Positions 1 through 7,260 of a stretch of DNA of 33,480 nucleotides are shown here, piece by piece (position 1 is the first letter of the stretch; the number at the start of each line of letters is the position of its first letter). Where the stretch lies: positions 1-33,480 of the forward strand of contig JASHOS010000240.1 of assembly GCA_030040995.1 (NCBI GenBank), in the 5' to 3' direction. The DNA is from Terriglobia bacterium (lineage in GTDB: Bacteria > Acidobacteriota > Terriglobia > UBA7540). The notes under the pieces are model-generated. The model searched no databases. It worked only from the letters and a program-made list of their open reading frames with translations, and was not told the DNA's origin. The position numbers and the translations under genes are program-made.

Positions 1-764
1 CAGACGCTTGCAGGCTTCTTCACCGCCTGCACCGCAACCACCAGTGCCGCGCCCGCCAGGATGAATAGCCCCCAACTCCATGAGAACGGATTCGAAGCAC
101 CCATTTTGGCGAGTGGGCCGAAGGCTTTTCCCATCTGAAAACGGATCACCAGAAAGCCGAGAATCACATAAACTAAGGGTGCGGCGTTCAAATAGCGTGC
201 CCACGCGGCGCGGAGGTAGGGAGCGACGAAGGGGGCGATGATCCCGAGCAACCCGAGAAGAGCGAAGATACCGTGGCCGCCTTCCTTAACTAGCGCCGAT
301 ACTGGATTATCGAAATCCGTTCCCAAGAGGTTCCAGAATGTGTATGACACTGTGGCCGCCACGCCGCCGTTGATTGCCGCCGCGGGTAGGAAAAACCAGG
401 CGATCCAGACAAGGACACTCGCTCCAAGCGTGACCATGCCCATGCGATCAGCCAGCACGCTGATCCGCTGCTGAACCAGCTTGAGCGCGTCCTTGCCGTG
501 CTCCTGTGCCACAGCGCTGATCTGATTGAATCGCTCGCGATCGAGCTGCTGCGAATCCACAGCGGCGATGCCCGTAACGGCGCCGGCTGAATTGAACTCA
601 ATGTCAACTGGCATGTTAACGGCAGGGGCGACGGGAGATTTCCAGATGCCCTGCAGGGTGAACGATTCTTGCTTGCCGTTTGCCACGATAATTCCCGGCT
701 CGCTATCTGGAATTTTGATTACGGTGCCCCGAGCCTTAGCCGGGGCTACGCCTGCTCCATTCAT
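1..764 (-). CDS. Hypothetical integral membrane protein, 3' part outside window
   Basis: The minus-strand frame is open from an ATG at 764 to the window edge, giving at least 254 residues. An AGGAG motif sits about 6 bases before the ATG. The N-terminal ~90 residues are soluble. They are followed by a short charged, glutamine-rich stretch and at least four hydrophobic segments: around residues 115-135, 165-185, 195-215 and near 235-250. I do not recognise the family. The layout, a soluble head followed by a membrane bundle, would fit a small membrane-associated sensor or channel, but no motif supports a function. The next gene on the same strand starts at 1385, and a REP-like hairpin lies between them. 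The coding call is solid because the frame is long, has a good ribosome-binding site and keeps membrane-protein composition. The function is unknown. Confidence 0.8.
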   Translation of the reverse strand, partial: MNGAGVAPAKARGTVIKIPDSEPGIIVANGKQESFTLQGIWKSPVAPAVNMPVDIEFNSAGAVTGIAAVDSQQLDRERFNQISAVAQEHGKDALKLVQQRISVLADRMGMVTLGASVLVWIAWFFLPAAAINGGVAATVSYTFWNLLGTDFDNPVSALVKEGGHGIFALLGLLGIIAPFVAPYLRAAWARYLNAAPLVYVILGFLVIRFQMGKAFGPLAKMGASNPFSWSWGLFILAGAALVVAVQAVKKPASV

Positions 765-851
765 CTTTTTTCTCCTTTGCTGGAAGCATCAGCCGAGAAC
801 TTGTGCCCCGCCGCCTGTGGCTTCAGCCCCGAAGAGGCGAAATATCCTAGC

Positions 852-871
852 CCAGGGCGCCAGCCCTGGGT
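852..871. repeat. REP-like palindrome CCCAGGGC/GCCCTGGG
   Basis: A perfect 8-bp stem, CCCAGGGC with GCCCTGGG, encloses a 4-base loop. It lies between the DUF3592-type gene and the membrane protein, both read from the minus strand. Just beyond it, 886-920 holds a 'CCCTCACCC ... GAGAGGG' pattern that recurs in longer form at 5690-5826 and 15890-16005. It could act as a weak terminator or processing stem between the two genes. More likely it is simply a member of the dispersed repeats. Confidence 0.6.
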
Positions 872-959
872 TGGAGAACTCTGCCCCTCACCCCGAGCCC
901 TCTTCCTTTGGGAGAGGGGGGACTGCGAAGCGGTGGGTGAGGACCTCCTGACCCGGGCT

Positions 960-1385
960 TCACCCTGGGCTACGCTGGTGTCGCTCCTTCGGAGCTTCCC
1001 CCGATCTCAGGCCCGCCTGCTCGTCCTCGAAAATCACGGAGTCTCTGGGTTTGGCGGGGTTGTAGCGCACCATGACGCGCTGTCCGATGGCATAATTGCC
1101 AATCCACCTGTCTGCCCTTGCCTTCAGCAGGAAGCTGCGACTAAGGCCGCCGGAATACTGTTGGCCTTGCGCAGAGTACGAATACTTTAATTCCGCGATG
1201 AACTTAGAGCCGGCCGCCTGGCCTCCGTTCGAGTAGAGTCGCACCGCGGTCGAGTCCAGGCGGCCGAACTGCGCGGGCCATGTGCGCGCTCGCCGCAGCT
1301 TCATCCGCCTAAGCACCCAAAACACAGCGAGGATCGCCACCGTGCCGAGCGAAATTGCCAGCCACAAGCCGTCTTGTCTGCCCAT
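960..1385 (-). CDS. DUF3592-type single-pass membrane protein
   Basis: 141 residues from an ATG at 1385 with GGGAG five bases upstream. An upstream in-frame start at 1457 would overlap the end of the neighbouring PEP-CTERM gene, so the shorter form is preferred. Residues 5-25 form one membrane helix, followed by an arginine-rich stop-transfer. The rest is a small extracytoplasmic or cytoplasmic beta-type domain. It has the features of DUF3592: an early 'V.LYSNGG' region, 'KYSYSAQGQQYSGG', and the closing 'GQRVMVRYNPAKP..S'. The biochemical role of this family is unknown. The last ~20 residues are read from repeat-like DNA (a CCCGGG/CCCAGG palindrome around 952-976), so the natural C-terminus may have been replaced when that repeat inserted. 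Family assignment is from pattern memory and is moderately sure. Confidence 0.72.
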   Translation of the reverse strand: MGRQDGLWLAISLGTVAILAVFWVLRRMKLRRARTWPAQFGRLDSTAVRLYSNGGQAAGSKFIAELKYSYSAQGQQYSGGLSRSFLLKARADRWIGNYAIGQRVMVRYNPAKPRDSVIFEDEQAGLRSGEAPKERHQRSPG

Positions 1386-1413
1386 TTTTACTCCCGGGCT
1401 GTGTTGTTTGCGC

Positions 1414-2085
1414 TCAGGCACGCTTAAGTTGCCGCCGCACCAACGGGCCGAAGCCAAGCAGGCCAGTGCCGAACAGCAGCAGCATGGATGGTTCTGGGAC
1501 CGGACTCACGCTGGAGGGTGAGGCAGTCCCGGTCATCTCGAGCTGGAGCCCTGACGGTGAGTAGTAGTCATTGGTGACATCAATGTCGAGCGTGTTTAAA
1601 CCACTGACGAACCCGGAGGTGATCGTGAATGATGTGAGCGAACCGAAGCTGTCGCTGCCGATTGCATTCCCGGTGCTGACGCCGTTTAGATAGATGGTGC
1701 TCTCATTGTCTGAAGTCCAAGACCCGCTCAATTGTGCGGTACTCGAATTGAGCCCGGCTAACGAAAACGTGGTCTGGTAGACGAAAACTCCGGCATCGTC
1801 TTGGCACGGGGAAGTGATCCACTGGGAAGTGGAGGTGTTGGGCGCATATACGCCACCAAAGGGAGCTTCGGTGATAGCTGATGTGGCGCCGCAGGGGCTG
1901 CTGGTTATGGTGTAGTTGGGATCCGTTGCGCCGACGGAAAGCAATGCGCCGCTACTGTTGAGGCCGGTGCCGAAGACAGGGATAGGATTGGCGCCTGCGG
2001 AAACAGGTACTACCAGCAGGCATGTGAACAAAGCAACACCCGTACACAAGATAGTCGCCGAAAAGCCAGCGATTCGTCCTTTCAT
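1414..2085 (-). CDS. PEP-CTERM sorting domain protein (small exported protein)
   Basis: 223 residues, with a textbook AGGAGG seven bases before the ATG. Residues 1-30 form a signal peptide. The middle, residues 35-190, is rich in Ser, Thr, Gly and Asn and predicted to be beta-structured, with two or three cysteines (SSPCGA, TSPCQD) that could pair after export. The C-terminus carries the PEP-CTERM signal: V-P-E-P at about 196-199, the hydrophobic 'MLLLFGTGLLGF', then RRQLKR. In this system the tail is recognised by an exosortase and the protein is released to the surface or exopolysaccharide matrix. No exosortase gene is in the window. The gene is divergent from the ECF sigma/kinase operon, and the two share the 2086-2344 control region. 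Confidence 0.9.
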   Translation of the reverse strand: MKGRIAGFSATILCTGVALFTCLLVVPVSAGANPIPVFGTGLNSSGALLSVGATDPNYTITSSPCGATSAITEAPFGGVYAPNTSTSQWITSPCQDDAGVFVYQTTFSLAGLNSSTAQLSGSWTSDNESTIYLNGVSTGNAIGSDSFGSLTSFTITSGFVSGLNTLDIDVTNDYYSPSGLQLEMTGTASPSSVSPVPEPSMLLLFGTGLLGFGPLVRRQLKRA

Positions 2086-2225
2086 CTTTATCCTCCTAAT
2101 TTTTTGGTGTTTACTCTTGAGCTAATTGTTCCGGGGCTGAGTCTGTGATATCGTTCTCGCCAGGCTGAGGGAACAACTTCCCTCGAACGTATTCACCTGA
2201 CAAGCAATGCGTTAGTCTCGGGCGC

Positions 2226-2278
2226 GTAGAGGCGGCTTTATGCTGCGATTGTGTGTGGCAGGGTAACCCCCCCGTTAC
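2226..2278. promoter_or_regulatory. Divergent intergenic region: repeat plus GTAAC/GTTAC palindrome
   Basis: The gap between the PEP-CTERM gene and the sigma factor gene holds two marked sites. At 2226-2251 there is a copy of the GTAGAGGCGGC hairpin family, which also follows the kinase gene at 5602-5629. At 2263-2278 a 5-bp inverted repeat, GTAAC and GTTAC, flanks six C residues, placed 67 bases before the sigma factor ORF. The palindrome could be an operator or a promoter element for either divergent transcript. I cannot identify its binding protein. Confidence 0.4.
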
Positions 2279-2344
2279 TACAATTGCGCCCGAAACGGAG
2301 GGACTGCCCTGGCAAACTCACCTCTAATTGCTCCTCGATAAGCC

Positions 2345-2953
2345 ATGCGTAAAAAAGGGGAAAAAACCGTCATGTCTGCGGGAAATGAGCTCGAAGGCCA
2401 GGAATTGATGTCTGCGGAGATAGGTTCGGGTGCAGAAGGCCGCCGGGCGCTGGACCAGATATTTAGCGTGACTTACTCCGAGCTCCGCCGGCTTGCGTTC
2501 AGTCTGCGCTGGGCCGGCTCAAGTCCCACGCTCAACCCCACAGCACTGGTGAACGAAGCATGGATGAGGTTGGCAAACACGCCGGAGGTTGAGGTGACGT
2601 CGCGACTGCACTTCAAGCGGATTGCGGCTCGCGCCATGCGCCAGATTCTGGTGGAGGCCGCGCGCCGGCGGAATGCCAGCAAGCGCGGAGGGGGCGCGGA
2701 CATCCAGGTGACCTTCTCTCCGGAAATGCCTGAGACGCCATCTTGCGGAACGGATGTGCTCGCGCTCGACAGGGCGCTCGACGCGCTTGCGGAGGTGAAT
2801 CCGCGGCAGGCAACGATGGTGGAAAGCCGGTTCTTTGGAGGTTTAGACGTGCCCGAAACAGCGGTGCTCCTGAACGTCTCGGAAGCCACGGTGCTGCGCG
2901 ACTGGCGGGCAGCCAAGGCATGGCTGGCGCGTGAGCTTCGCACGGGACGGTAG
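2345..2953 (+). CDS. ECF-type RNA polymerase sigma factor
   Basis: 202 residues from the first ATG. A second ATG at 2372, preceded by AAGGGG, and a third at 2408 are also plausible, because the conserved part only begins near residue 27. The sigma region 2 signature is seen as 'LDQIFSVTYSELRRLAF' followed by 'LNPTALVNEAWMRL' and 'FKRIAARAMRQILVEAARRR'. Region 4 is 'LDALAEVNPRQATMVESRFFGGLDVPETAVLLNVSEATVLRDWRAAKAWLAREL', a helix-turn-helix. This matches the sigma subfamily common in Acidobacteria and Planctomycetes that pairs with Ser/Thr kinases rather than with classic anti-sigma factors. The stop codon overlaps the kinase gene's ribosome-binding site (TAGGAGG) with a 9-bp gap, so the two are co-translated. 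It probably directs transcription after phosphorylation-dependent activation, which is inferred from the linkage. Confidence 0.9.
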   Translation: MRKKGEKTVMSAGNELEGQELMSAEIGSGAEGRRALDQIFSVTYSELRRLAFSLRWAGSSPTLNPTALVNEAWMRLANTPEVEVTSRLHFKRIAARAMRQILVEAARRRNASKRGGGADIQVTFSPEMPETPSCGTDVLALDRALDALAEVNPRQATMVESRFFGGLDVPETAVLLNVSEATVLRDWRAAKAWLARELRTGR

Positions 2954-2962
2954 GAGGCGCCC

Positions 2963-5605
2963 ATGGATGGTGCGCGCTGGGAAAAAATTCAGGCGCTCTT
3001 TCATGACGCGGCCAAGCTGGCCGAACCCGACCGGCAGGCTTTTCTGGAAAGCCGGTGTGCCGGCGACCGCGAACTCATGAGCGAGGTTCAGGCGCTCCTG
3101 GAAGAGGATGCCCGCGGCGAGTCGCTGCTCGAGGGAGGCCTCGGCCAGTTGGCTCGCGGGATCCTCGACGATCCCGCTTCAGCGCTGCCTCCGCTCCGGA
3201 AATTCGGCCGCTATCGCATACTGAAGGCGCTCGGCGAGGGCGGCATGGGCATCGTCTACCTCGCGGAGCGGGAGGATTTGGGAAGCCAGGTTGCCATCAA
3301 GGTTCTCCCTGACGCCTGGCTATCTCCCTCCCGCCGCGAGCGATTCTCGGCGGAGCAGCGCACCCTCGCGCAACTCAATCATCCCGCGATAGCGCGGCTC
3401 TATGACGCGGACACTTCACCCGAAGGAACTCCCTTCTTCGTCATGGAATACGTGGAAGGCGTTCCCCTCACCAGTTTCTGCGAAAGCCGCCAGTGTTCCC
3501 TGAGAGAGCGGCTGTTACTGGTTCGCGCCGTTTGCGAGGCAGTGCTGTACGCCCATCAGCACGCCGTCATCCATCGCGATCTGAAGCCATCAAACATTCT
3601 GGTAAAGAGCGACGGCGCCGTTCGACTCCTCGACTTCGGCATCGCCAGACACATCGAGAACCTGGGCCCATCCGCCGGCCCGGCCATCACCGGCTCACAC
3701 CCAATGACCCCAGCGTATGCTGCGCCCGAGCAGATGCGCGGCGAGCAAACCGGCGTGCACGCCGACGTCTACTCGCTCGGAGTCATCCTATACGAGCTGC
3801 TTGCAGGGGCCCTGCCGTTTGACATGGCCAACCTGTCCCCCCGGCAGGCGGAAACGTACTTGAACGAACACGAAGCCGAGAAGCCCTCGACCGTGGCTGA
3901 AAGAACGGCGGGGCAGCGGGCGCCTGAAGGACGCGCAGCGATGGCAAGCCCTGCCGCCTGGGCGGATCTGGATGTGCTTTGCCTTACGGCCATCCACAAA
4001 GACGTTCAGCAGAGGTATCAGTCCGTTGAAGCGCTGATAAGAGATATTGACCACTACCTGAAGGGCGAGCCGCTGGAGGCGCGGGCCGATAGCGCGGCGT
4101 ACCGGCTGCGGAAATTCGTGATGCGCAACCAGCAATCTGTCCTGACCGCGGCGGCGGTGCTCGTCAGCATCTTGGCGCTGGTCGTCTTTTTCACTTTGCG
4201 CCTGGCCAGAGAGCGTGACAACGCGAATCGCCAAACCGCTATCGCCACGACGGTGAACCAGTTTCTCGCTGACGACCTGCTCGGCCGCGATAACCCTTTT
4301 CAGAGCGGAAGGGCCACCGAGACCTTGCTCGAGGCAGTCGAACGGGCTTCACCCAGCATCAATCGCAAGTTTCGGGCGGAGCCTGACGTGGCCGCACACC
4401 TGCACCTGATCATTGCGCAGACTCTAGACGACCGGACGAATTACCCTGAGGCGCGGCAGGAGTATGAGCAGGCTCACAAGCTCTTCCTAAGGACGCAGGG
4501 CCCCCTCTCGCAGGACGGAATCATCGTTCAACTGCAGCGAGCGGCTATGGAAGCGCGGAGCTACAGTTCCGGCAGCGTTGCGACGGCCACTGAGCTCCTT
4601 GCGGAGCAGCAAGACCTGTTACGCAAGATCCGCCGGCCGCGCAAGGACGTGGCGGTGTGGATGCTCGCGGCGCAAGGGATGATCGCCTTGATCCAGAACG
4701 ACGCGAAAACGGCCAACACCGATTTTAAGGCCGCTACCGAGGCGGCCGCCGAGGTGCCAGACTTCGATCCACTGTCCCGGTTCGATCTTCGGCAGCGCCT
4801 GGCTTTCACCTACATCCGGCTAGGCGACGGGGCCACGGCGGAGCGTTTGGCCCGCGAGCTGATTGCCGCGTATTCAGCAGCCAATGGCCCGGAGAGCGCC
4901 TACGTGCTCCGCGTCCGCCTCAACCTCGCCCAGGCATTTATGATTGAAAGAAAATTCGGCGAGGCCGTTCAAGAAGCCACCCGCATATACCCGGCGTTTC
5001 TGACCACCTTCGGTCCTGACCACGAGCTTACGATGCAATTGCTGACGACACGCGCACAGTCCGAAGGCAGCCTTGGCCGCTTCGACGACACGGTGCGCGA
5101 TGACCTGGCAATCTATAAGATAGCGCTGCTCAAACAAGGGCCGTATTCGTTTTTTTCGGTCGCGACCCTCTCAGACGCGTCTGAGGCGCAATGCCGGGCC
5201 CGTCGCCTCGTGGAGGGAGAACTCAATGCGCGTAGAGCTTACGAAGCTGCGCGCAAGGGTTTCGGACGCCACGCGGGTCTGACGGAGGGTGCGTCTCTTA
5301 CGCTGGCGAATTGCCTCATCGGCCTCGGGAAACTCCCCGAAGCCTCAGCGCTTCTCGACAACATCCTTGACCTTAAAGCAGTCGAGCAGCTTACTGGAGA
5401 TCCGGATTGGGGGGCTGGTGTAAGCCTGGCGCGTGCGGAGATCGCGCTGCGGCAAGGCGAGTACATGTCGGCAGAGAACTACCTGCAGCTCGCCCGCCCC
5501 GCCTTCTCGCGCCCGGACGCGGAAGATTACGAAAGGCGTAAACTGGCAAGCCTGACCGCGGAGGCCGGCCGTCATCTCCCAGACGGCCAGCCTCCCCGTA
5601 AGTAG
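2963..5605 (+). CDS. Transmembrane Ser/Thr protein kinase with C-terminal TPR region
   Basis: 880 residues, with GGAGG eight bases before the ATG. Residues 1-75 form the leader typical of Acidobacterial kinases (WEKIQALFHDAAKL...). The PknB-like kinase domain covers about 82-370. It has the glycine loop GEGGMG at 91-96, the ATP lysine K113, the catalytic HRDLKPSN at 204-211 with D206, the metal-binding DFG at 224-226 and an APE at 254-256, so it should be active. Residues 392-413 form a single membrane helix. The remaining ~460 residues are helical and TPR-like, and lie outside the cytoplasm if the topology is conventional. They probably sense a ligand or partner. The kinase is translationally coupled to the ECF sigma factor, its likely target. 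It is followed by a 319-bp repeat-filled gap and a possible terminator at 5870-5900. Confidence 0.93.
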   Translation: MDGARWEKIQALFHDAAKLAEPDRQAFLESRCAGDRELMSEVQALLEEDARGESLLEGGLGQLARGILDDPASALPPLRKFGRYRILKALGEGGMGIVYLAEREDLGSQVAIKVLPDAWLSPSRRERFSAEQRTLAQLNHPAIARLYDADTSPEGTPFFVMEYVEGVPLTSFCESRQCSLRERLLLVRAVCEAVLYAHQHAVIHRDLKPSNILVKSDGAVRLLDFGIARHIENLGPSAGPAITGSHPMTPAYAAPEQMRGEQTGVHADVYSLGVILYELLAGALPFDMANLSPRQAETYLNEHEAEKPSTVAERTAGQRAPEGRAAMASPAAWADLDVLCLTAIHKDVQQRYQSVEALIRDIDHYLKGEPLEARADSAAYRLRKFVMRNQQSVLTAAAVLVSILALVVFFTLRLARERDNANRQTAIATTVNQFLADDLLGRDNPFQSGRATETLLEAVERASPSINRKFRAEPDVAAHLHLIIAQTLDDRTNYPEARQEYEQAHKLFLRTQGPLSQDGIIVQLQRAAMEARSYSSGSVATATELLAEQQDLLRKIRRPRKDVAVWMLAAQGMIALIQNDAKTANTDFKAATEAAAEVPDFDPLSRFDLRQRLAFTYIRLGDGATAERLARELIAAYSAANGPESAYVLRVRLNLAQAFMIERKFGEAVQEATRIYPAFLTTFGPDHELTMQLLTTRAQSEGSLGRFDDTVRDDLAIYKIALLKQGPYSFFSVATLSDASEAQCRARRLVEGELNARRAYEAARKGFGRHAGLTEGASLTLANCLIGLGKLPEASALLDNILDLKAVEQLTGDPDWGAGVSLARAEIALRQGEYMSAENYLQLARPAFSRPDAEDYERRKLASLTAEAGRHLPDGQPPRK

Positions 5606-5629
5606 AGGCGGCTTCATGCCGCCATTGTG
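5602..5629. repeat. GTAGAGGCGGC hairpin-family repeat
   Basis: GTAGAGGCGGC followed by TTCAT and GCCGCC makes a short stem directly on the kinase stop codon (the TAG lies inside the repeat). Related copies are at 2226-2251 (upstream of the same operon), 15402-15420 (reversed) and 33237-33263, where the stem is a perfect 11 bp. The kinase operon is therefore bracketed by copies. Confidence 0.65.
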
Positions 5630-5635
5630 CCGGTT

Positions 5636-5900
5636 AGCGCAGGGTGGCCTTGCGGCCGCAACCAAACCTGCGCGAAGCTGCTACCCCTCTCCCTCGGGAG
5701 AGGGTGGACCGCGGCCGGCGCTTTCTACAGCCGGCGCGAGTCGGGCCTGCGCCCACCGAAGGTCGCTTACGCTCCAGAGCTTCAGCGACGAAGCGGCTCC
5801 TGCCCGCAGGCGGGTGAGGGGGTCGCTAAAAAATCTGGTTAGAAAAACAAGATTTCACGACCTTGCAATGCAGACTCGCCACGGCGAGTCTGCGGTTTTT
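5636..5900. repeat. Long dispersed repeat, copy 1 of 2, ending in a terminator-like hairpin
   Basis: This fills the 319-bp gap between the kinase and the MDR oxidoreductase. It starts with a GTAGCGCAG-type edge and 'CTTGCGGCCGCAACCAAA'. It continues with CCCTCTCCC/GGGAGAGGG and an 84-bp core at 5743-5826 that is repeated at 15922-16005 with a single mismatch. It ends with a perfect 10-bp hairpin, GCAGACTCGC/GCGAGTCTGC (5870-5879 and 5884-5893), followed by GGTTTTT. That last stem-loop has the form of a rho-independent terminator for plus-strand transcripts, so the kinase operon may end there. No gene is supported in this gap. Confidence 0.75.
5870..5900 (+). terminator. Candidate rho-independent terminator
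   Basis: A perfect 10-bp GC-rich stem with a 4-base loop, then GGTTTTT. It lies 265 bases beyond the kinase stop and 24 bases beyond the convergent oxidoreductase stop. It also belongs to the variable-stem hairpin family in reverse orientation (see 16213, 23656 and 25937), so its terminator role may be secondary. Confidence 0.5.
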
Positions 5901-5924
5901 CCTAGGGGTTCGTGGCTCTCAAGA

Positions 5925-6953
5925 TCAGGGACGGAGTAAAATCTTGCCAAAGAAGTCGCGGCTTTCCATCTTTCTCTGGGCGGCCGCGGCATCCTTAAGG
6001 GGAAACACCGAATCGATCACCGGCTTTAGCCTGCGCTTGGCAATATGCTTCAGCACGTCTGCGAGTTCGCCTTTGCCGCCCATGAACGAGCCGAAAAGGG
6101 TTCGCTGCCGGGCGAAGAGTGCCTGGAGATTCAGCTTGACCTCGCCGCCCGTCGTGACGCCGCAGGTCACAAACCGGCCGTAGGTGGCGAGCGAAGCAAA
6201 GCAGTCGTCCCAGACGGCGGCACCCACGTGGTCAAGAACCACATCCACTCCGCGCTTGGCGGTGAACCTTTGCACTTCCCCGACGATCGACTGCCGCGTG
6301 TGATTGATGCCTTCGTCTGCGCCAAGCTCGCGGGCTTTTTCGAGTTTGGCATCTGTGCCAGCCACGGCAATCACCCGGCATCCCACGAGCTTCGCCACTT
6401 GAATGGCGGCGCTCCCGACGCCCGATCCGGCCCCAATCACTAACACATCTTCGCCGGGTTTTATTGCCGCCCGCGTCATCAGCATGTGCCAGGCGGTGAG
6501 GAACACCAGCGGCACCGCGGCTGCCTCATCGAATGACAAATCGCCGGGAATGGGAAAGGCATTGGTTTCCGGAGACTTGACGTACTCGGCGTAGCCGCCA
6601 TCAACCTTCAGTCCAAACAAAGTGTAATCGCGGCAGGCGCTGTCCGATCCTTGGAAGCATTGCTCGCACTGGCCGCAACTGATGCCTGGACAAAGCAGGA
6701 CACGGTCCCGAGACTTCACGCGACCAACCAGCGGCCCTACTTCGGTAACCACTCCCGAAATGTCGCTGCCCAGAATGTGAGGAAAGTTCAGAGGCCACCC
6801 CTTCACTCCTTCGCGCAGGAAAAGATCCAGGTGATTCAGCGCGCAGGCCTTCACTTGGACCAGGACTTCATTGGCCTGGATTTTCGGAGGGAAAGCCTCC
6901 TCGTATTTCAGCGTCTCAAGCCCGCCATGTTCGTGAATGCGTATTGCCTTCAT
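5925..6953 (-). CDS. Zinc-containing MDR-family alcohol dehydrogenase / quinone oxidoreductase
   Basis: 342 residues from the ATG at 6953, which begins with the typical MKAIRIHEHGG. A start nine bases upstream at 6962 is also possible. No clear ribosome-binding site is seen for either. It has a GroES-like N-terminal domain and a Rossmann domain with VLVIGAGSGVGSAA near 170-183. Four cysteines at 93, 96, 99 and 107 (CGQCEQC...C) match the structural zinc site of MDR enzymes. The catalytic zinc site is only partly kept: C37 is present, but the usual GHE is replaced by GSD (62-64). The enzyme should therefore use NAD(P)H on a quinone or enone-like substrate rather than act as a classical alcohol dehydrogenase. 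The substrate is not predictable. It is monocistronic and convergent with the kinase operon. Confidence 0.9.
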   Translation of the reverse strand: MKAIRIHEHGGLETLKYEEAFPPKIQANEVLVQVKACALNHLDLFLREGVKGWPLNFPHILGSDISGVVTEVGPLVGRVKSRDRVLLCPGISCGQCEQCFQGSDSACRDYTLFGLKVDGGYAEYVKSPETNAFPIPGDLSFDEAAAVPLVFLTAWHMLMTRAAIKPGEDVLVIGAGSGVGSAAIQVAKLVGCRVIAVAGTDAKLEKARELGADEGINHTRQSIVGEVQRFTAKRGVDVVLDHVGAAVWDDCFASLATYGRFVTCGVTTGGEVKLNLQALFARQRTLFGSFMGGKGELADVLKHIAKRRLKPVIDSVFPLKDAAAAQRKMESRDFFGKILLRP

Positions 6954-7019
6954 ACAGGCCATTCTGCCACAAGTCAGGCTGAGATCGGAGTCTGATAAAA
7001 TGGACCTGTTCGTTTATAC

Positions 7020-7257
7020 ATTCTGAGTCGCGAAGCGGCGCTCTATCACAGCCTAGGCCAGCCGGCCTGGGTTGGACTGTCTTTGTAGAACTGAAGTCCT
7101 GAAAGGGCGTACCACTGCAGATGCTCGAAGTGGCCACCGGTGCGTTTGGGGGCTTTAGGTCGCCGCTTTGGGGCTCGTTCTTGAAGGGCAGGGCGGGTTC
7201 CCTGGGCGTTGCCCAGGGCTATGATAGAGCGGCACTTCGGGCCTCAAAATCTGGGAG
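7020..7257 (+). repeat. Large ~240-bp inverted-ended element, copy 1, abutting mnmG
   Basis: This fills most of the gap before mnmG. The left end reads CGCGAAGCGGCGCTCTATCA and the right end CTATGATAGAGCGGC followed by the arms of a CTTCGGGCC stem, so the outer parts are inverted copies of CTCTATCA. Inside are two palindromes, one GGCCAGCCGGCCTGG-like and one CCTGGGCGTTGCCCAGGG, and two GAAGG-type inner arms. The whole block matches the reverse complement of 29060-29305 over almost its full length, with clustered differences in the middle. The GGGAG used as the mnmG ribosome-binding site is the last part of the conserved block. Confidence 0.8.
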
Positions 7258-7260
7258 TCT

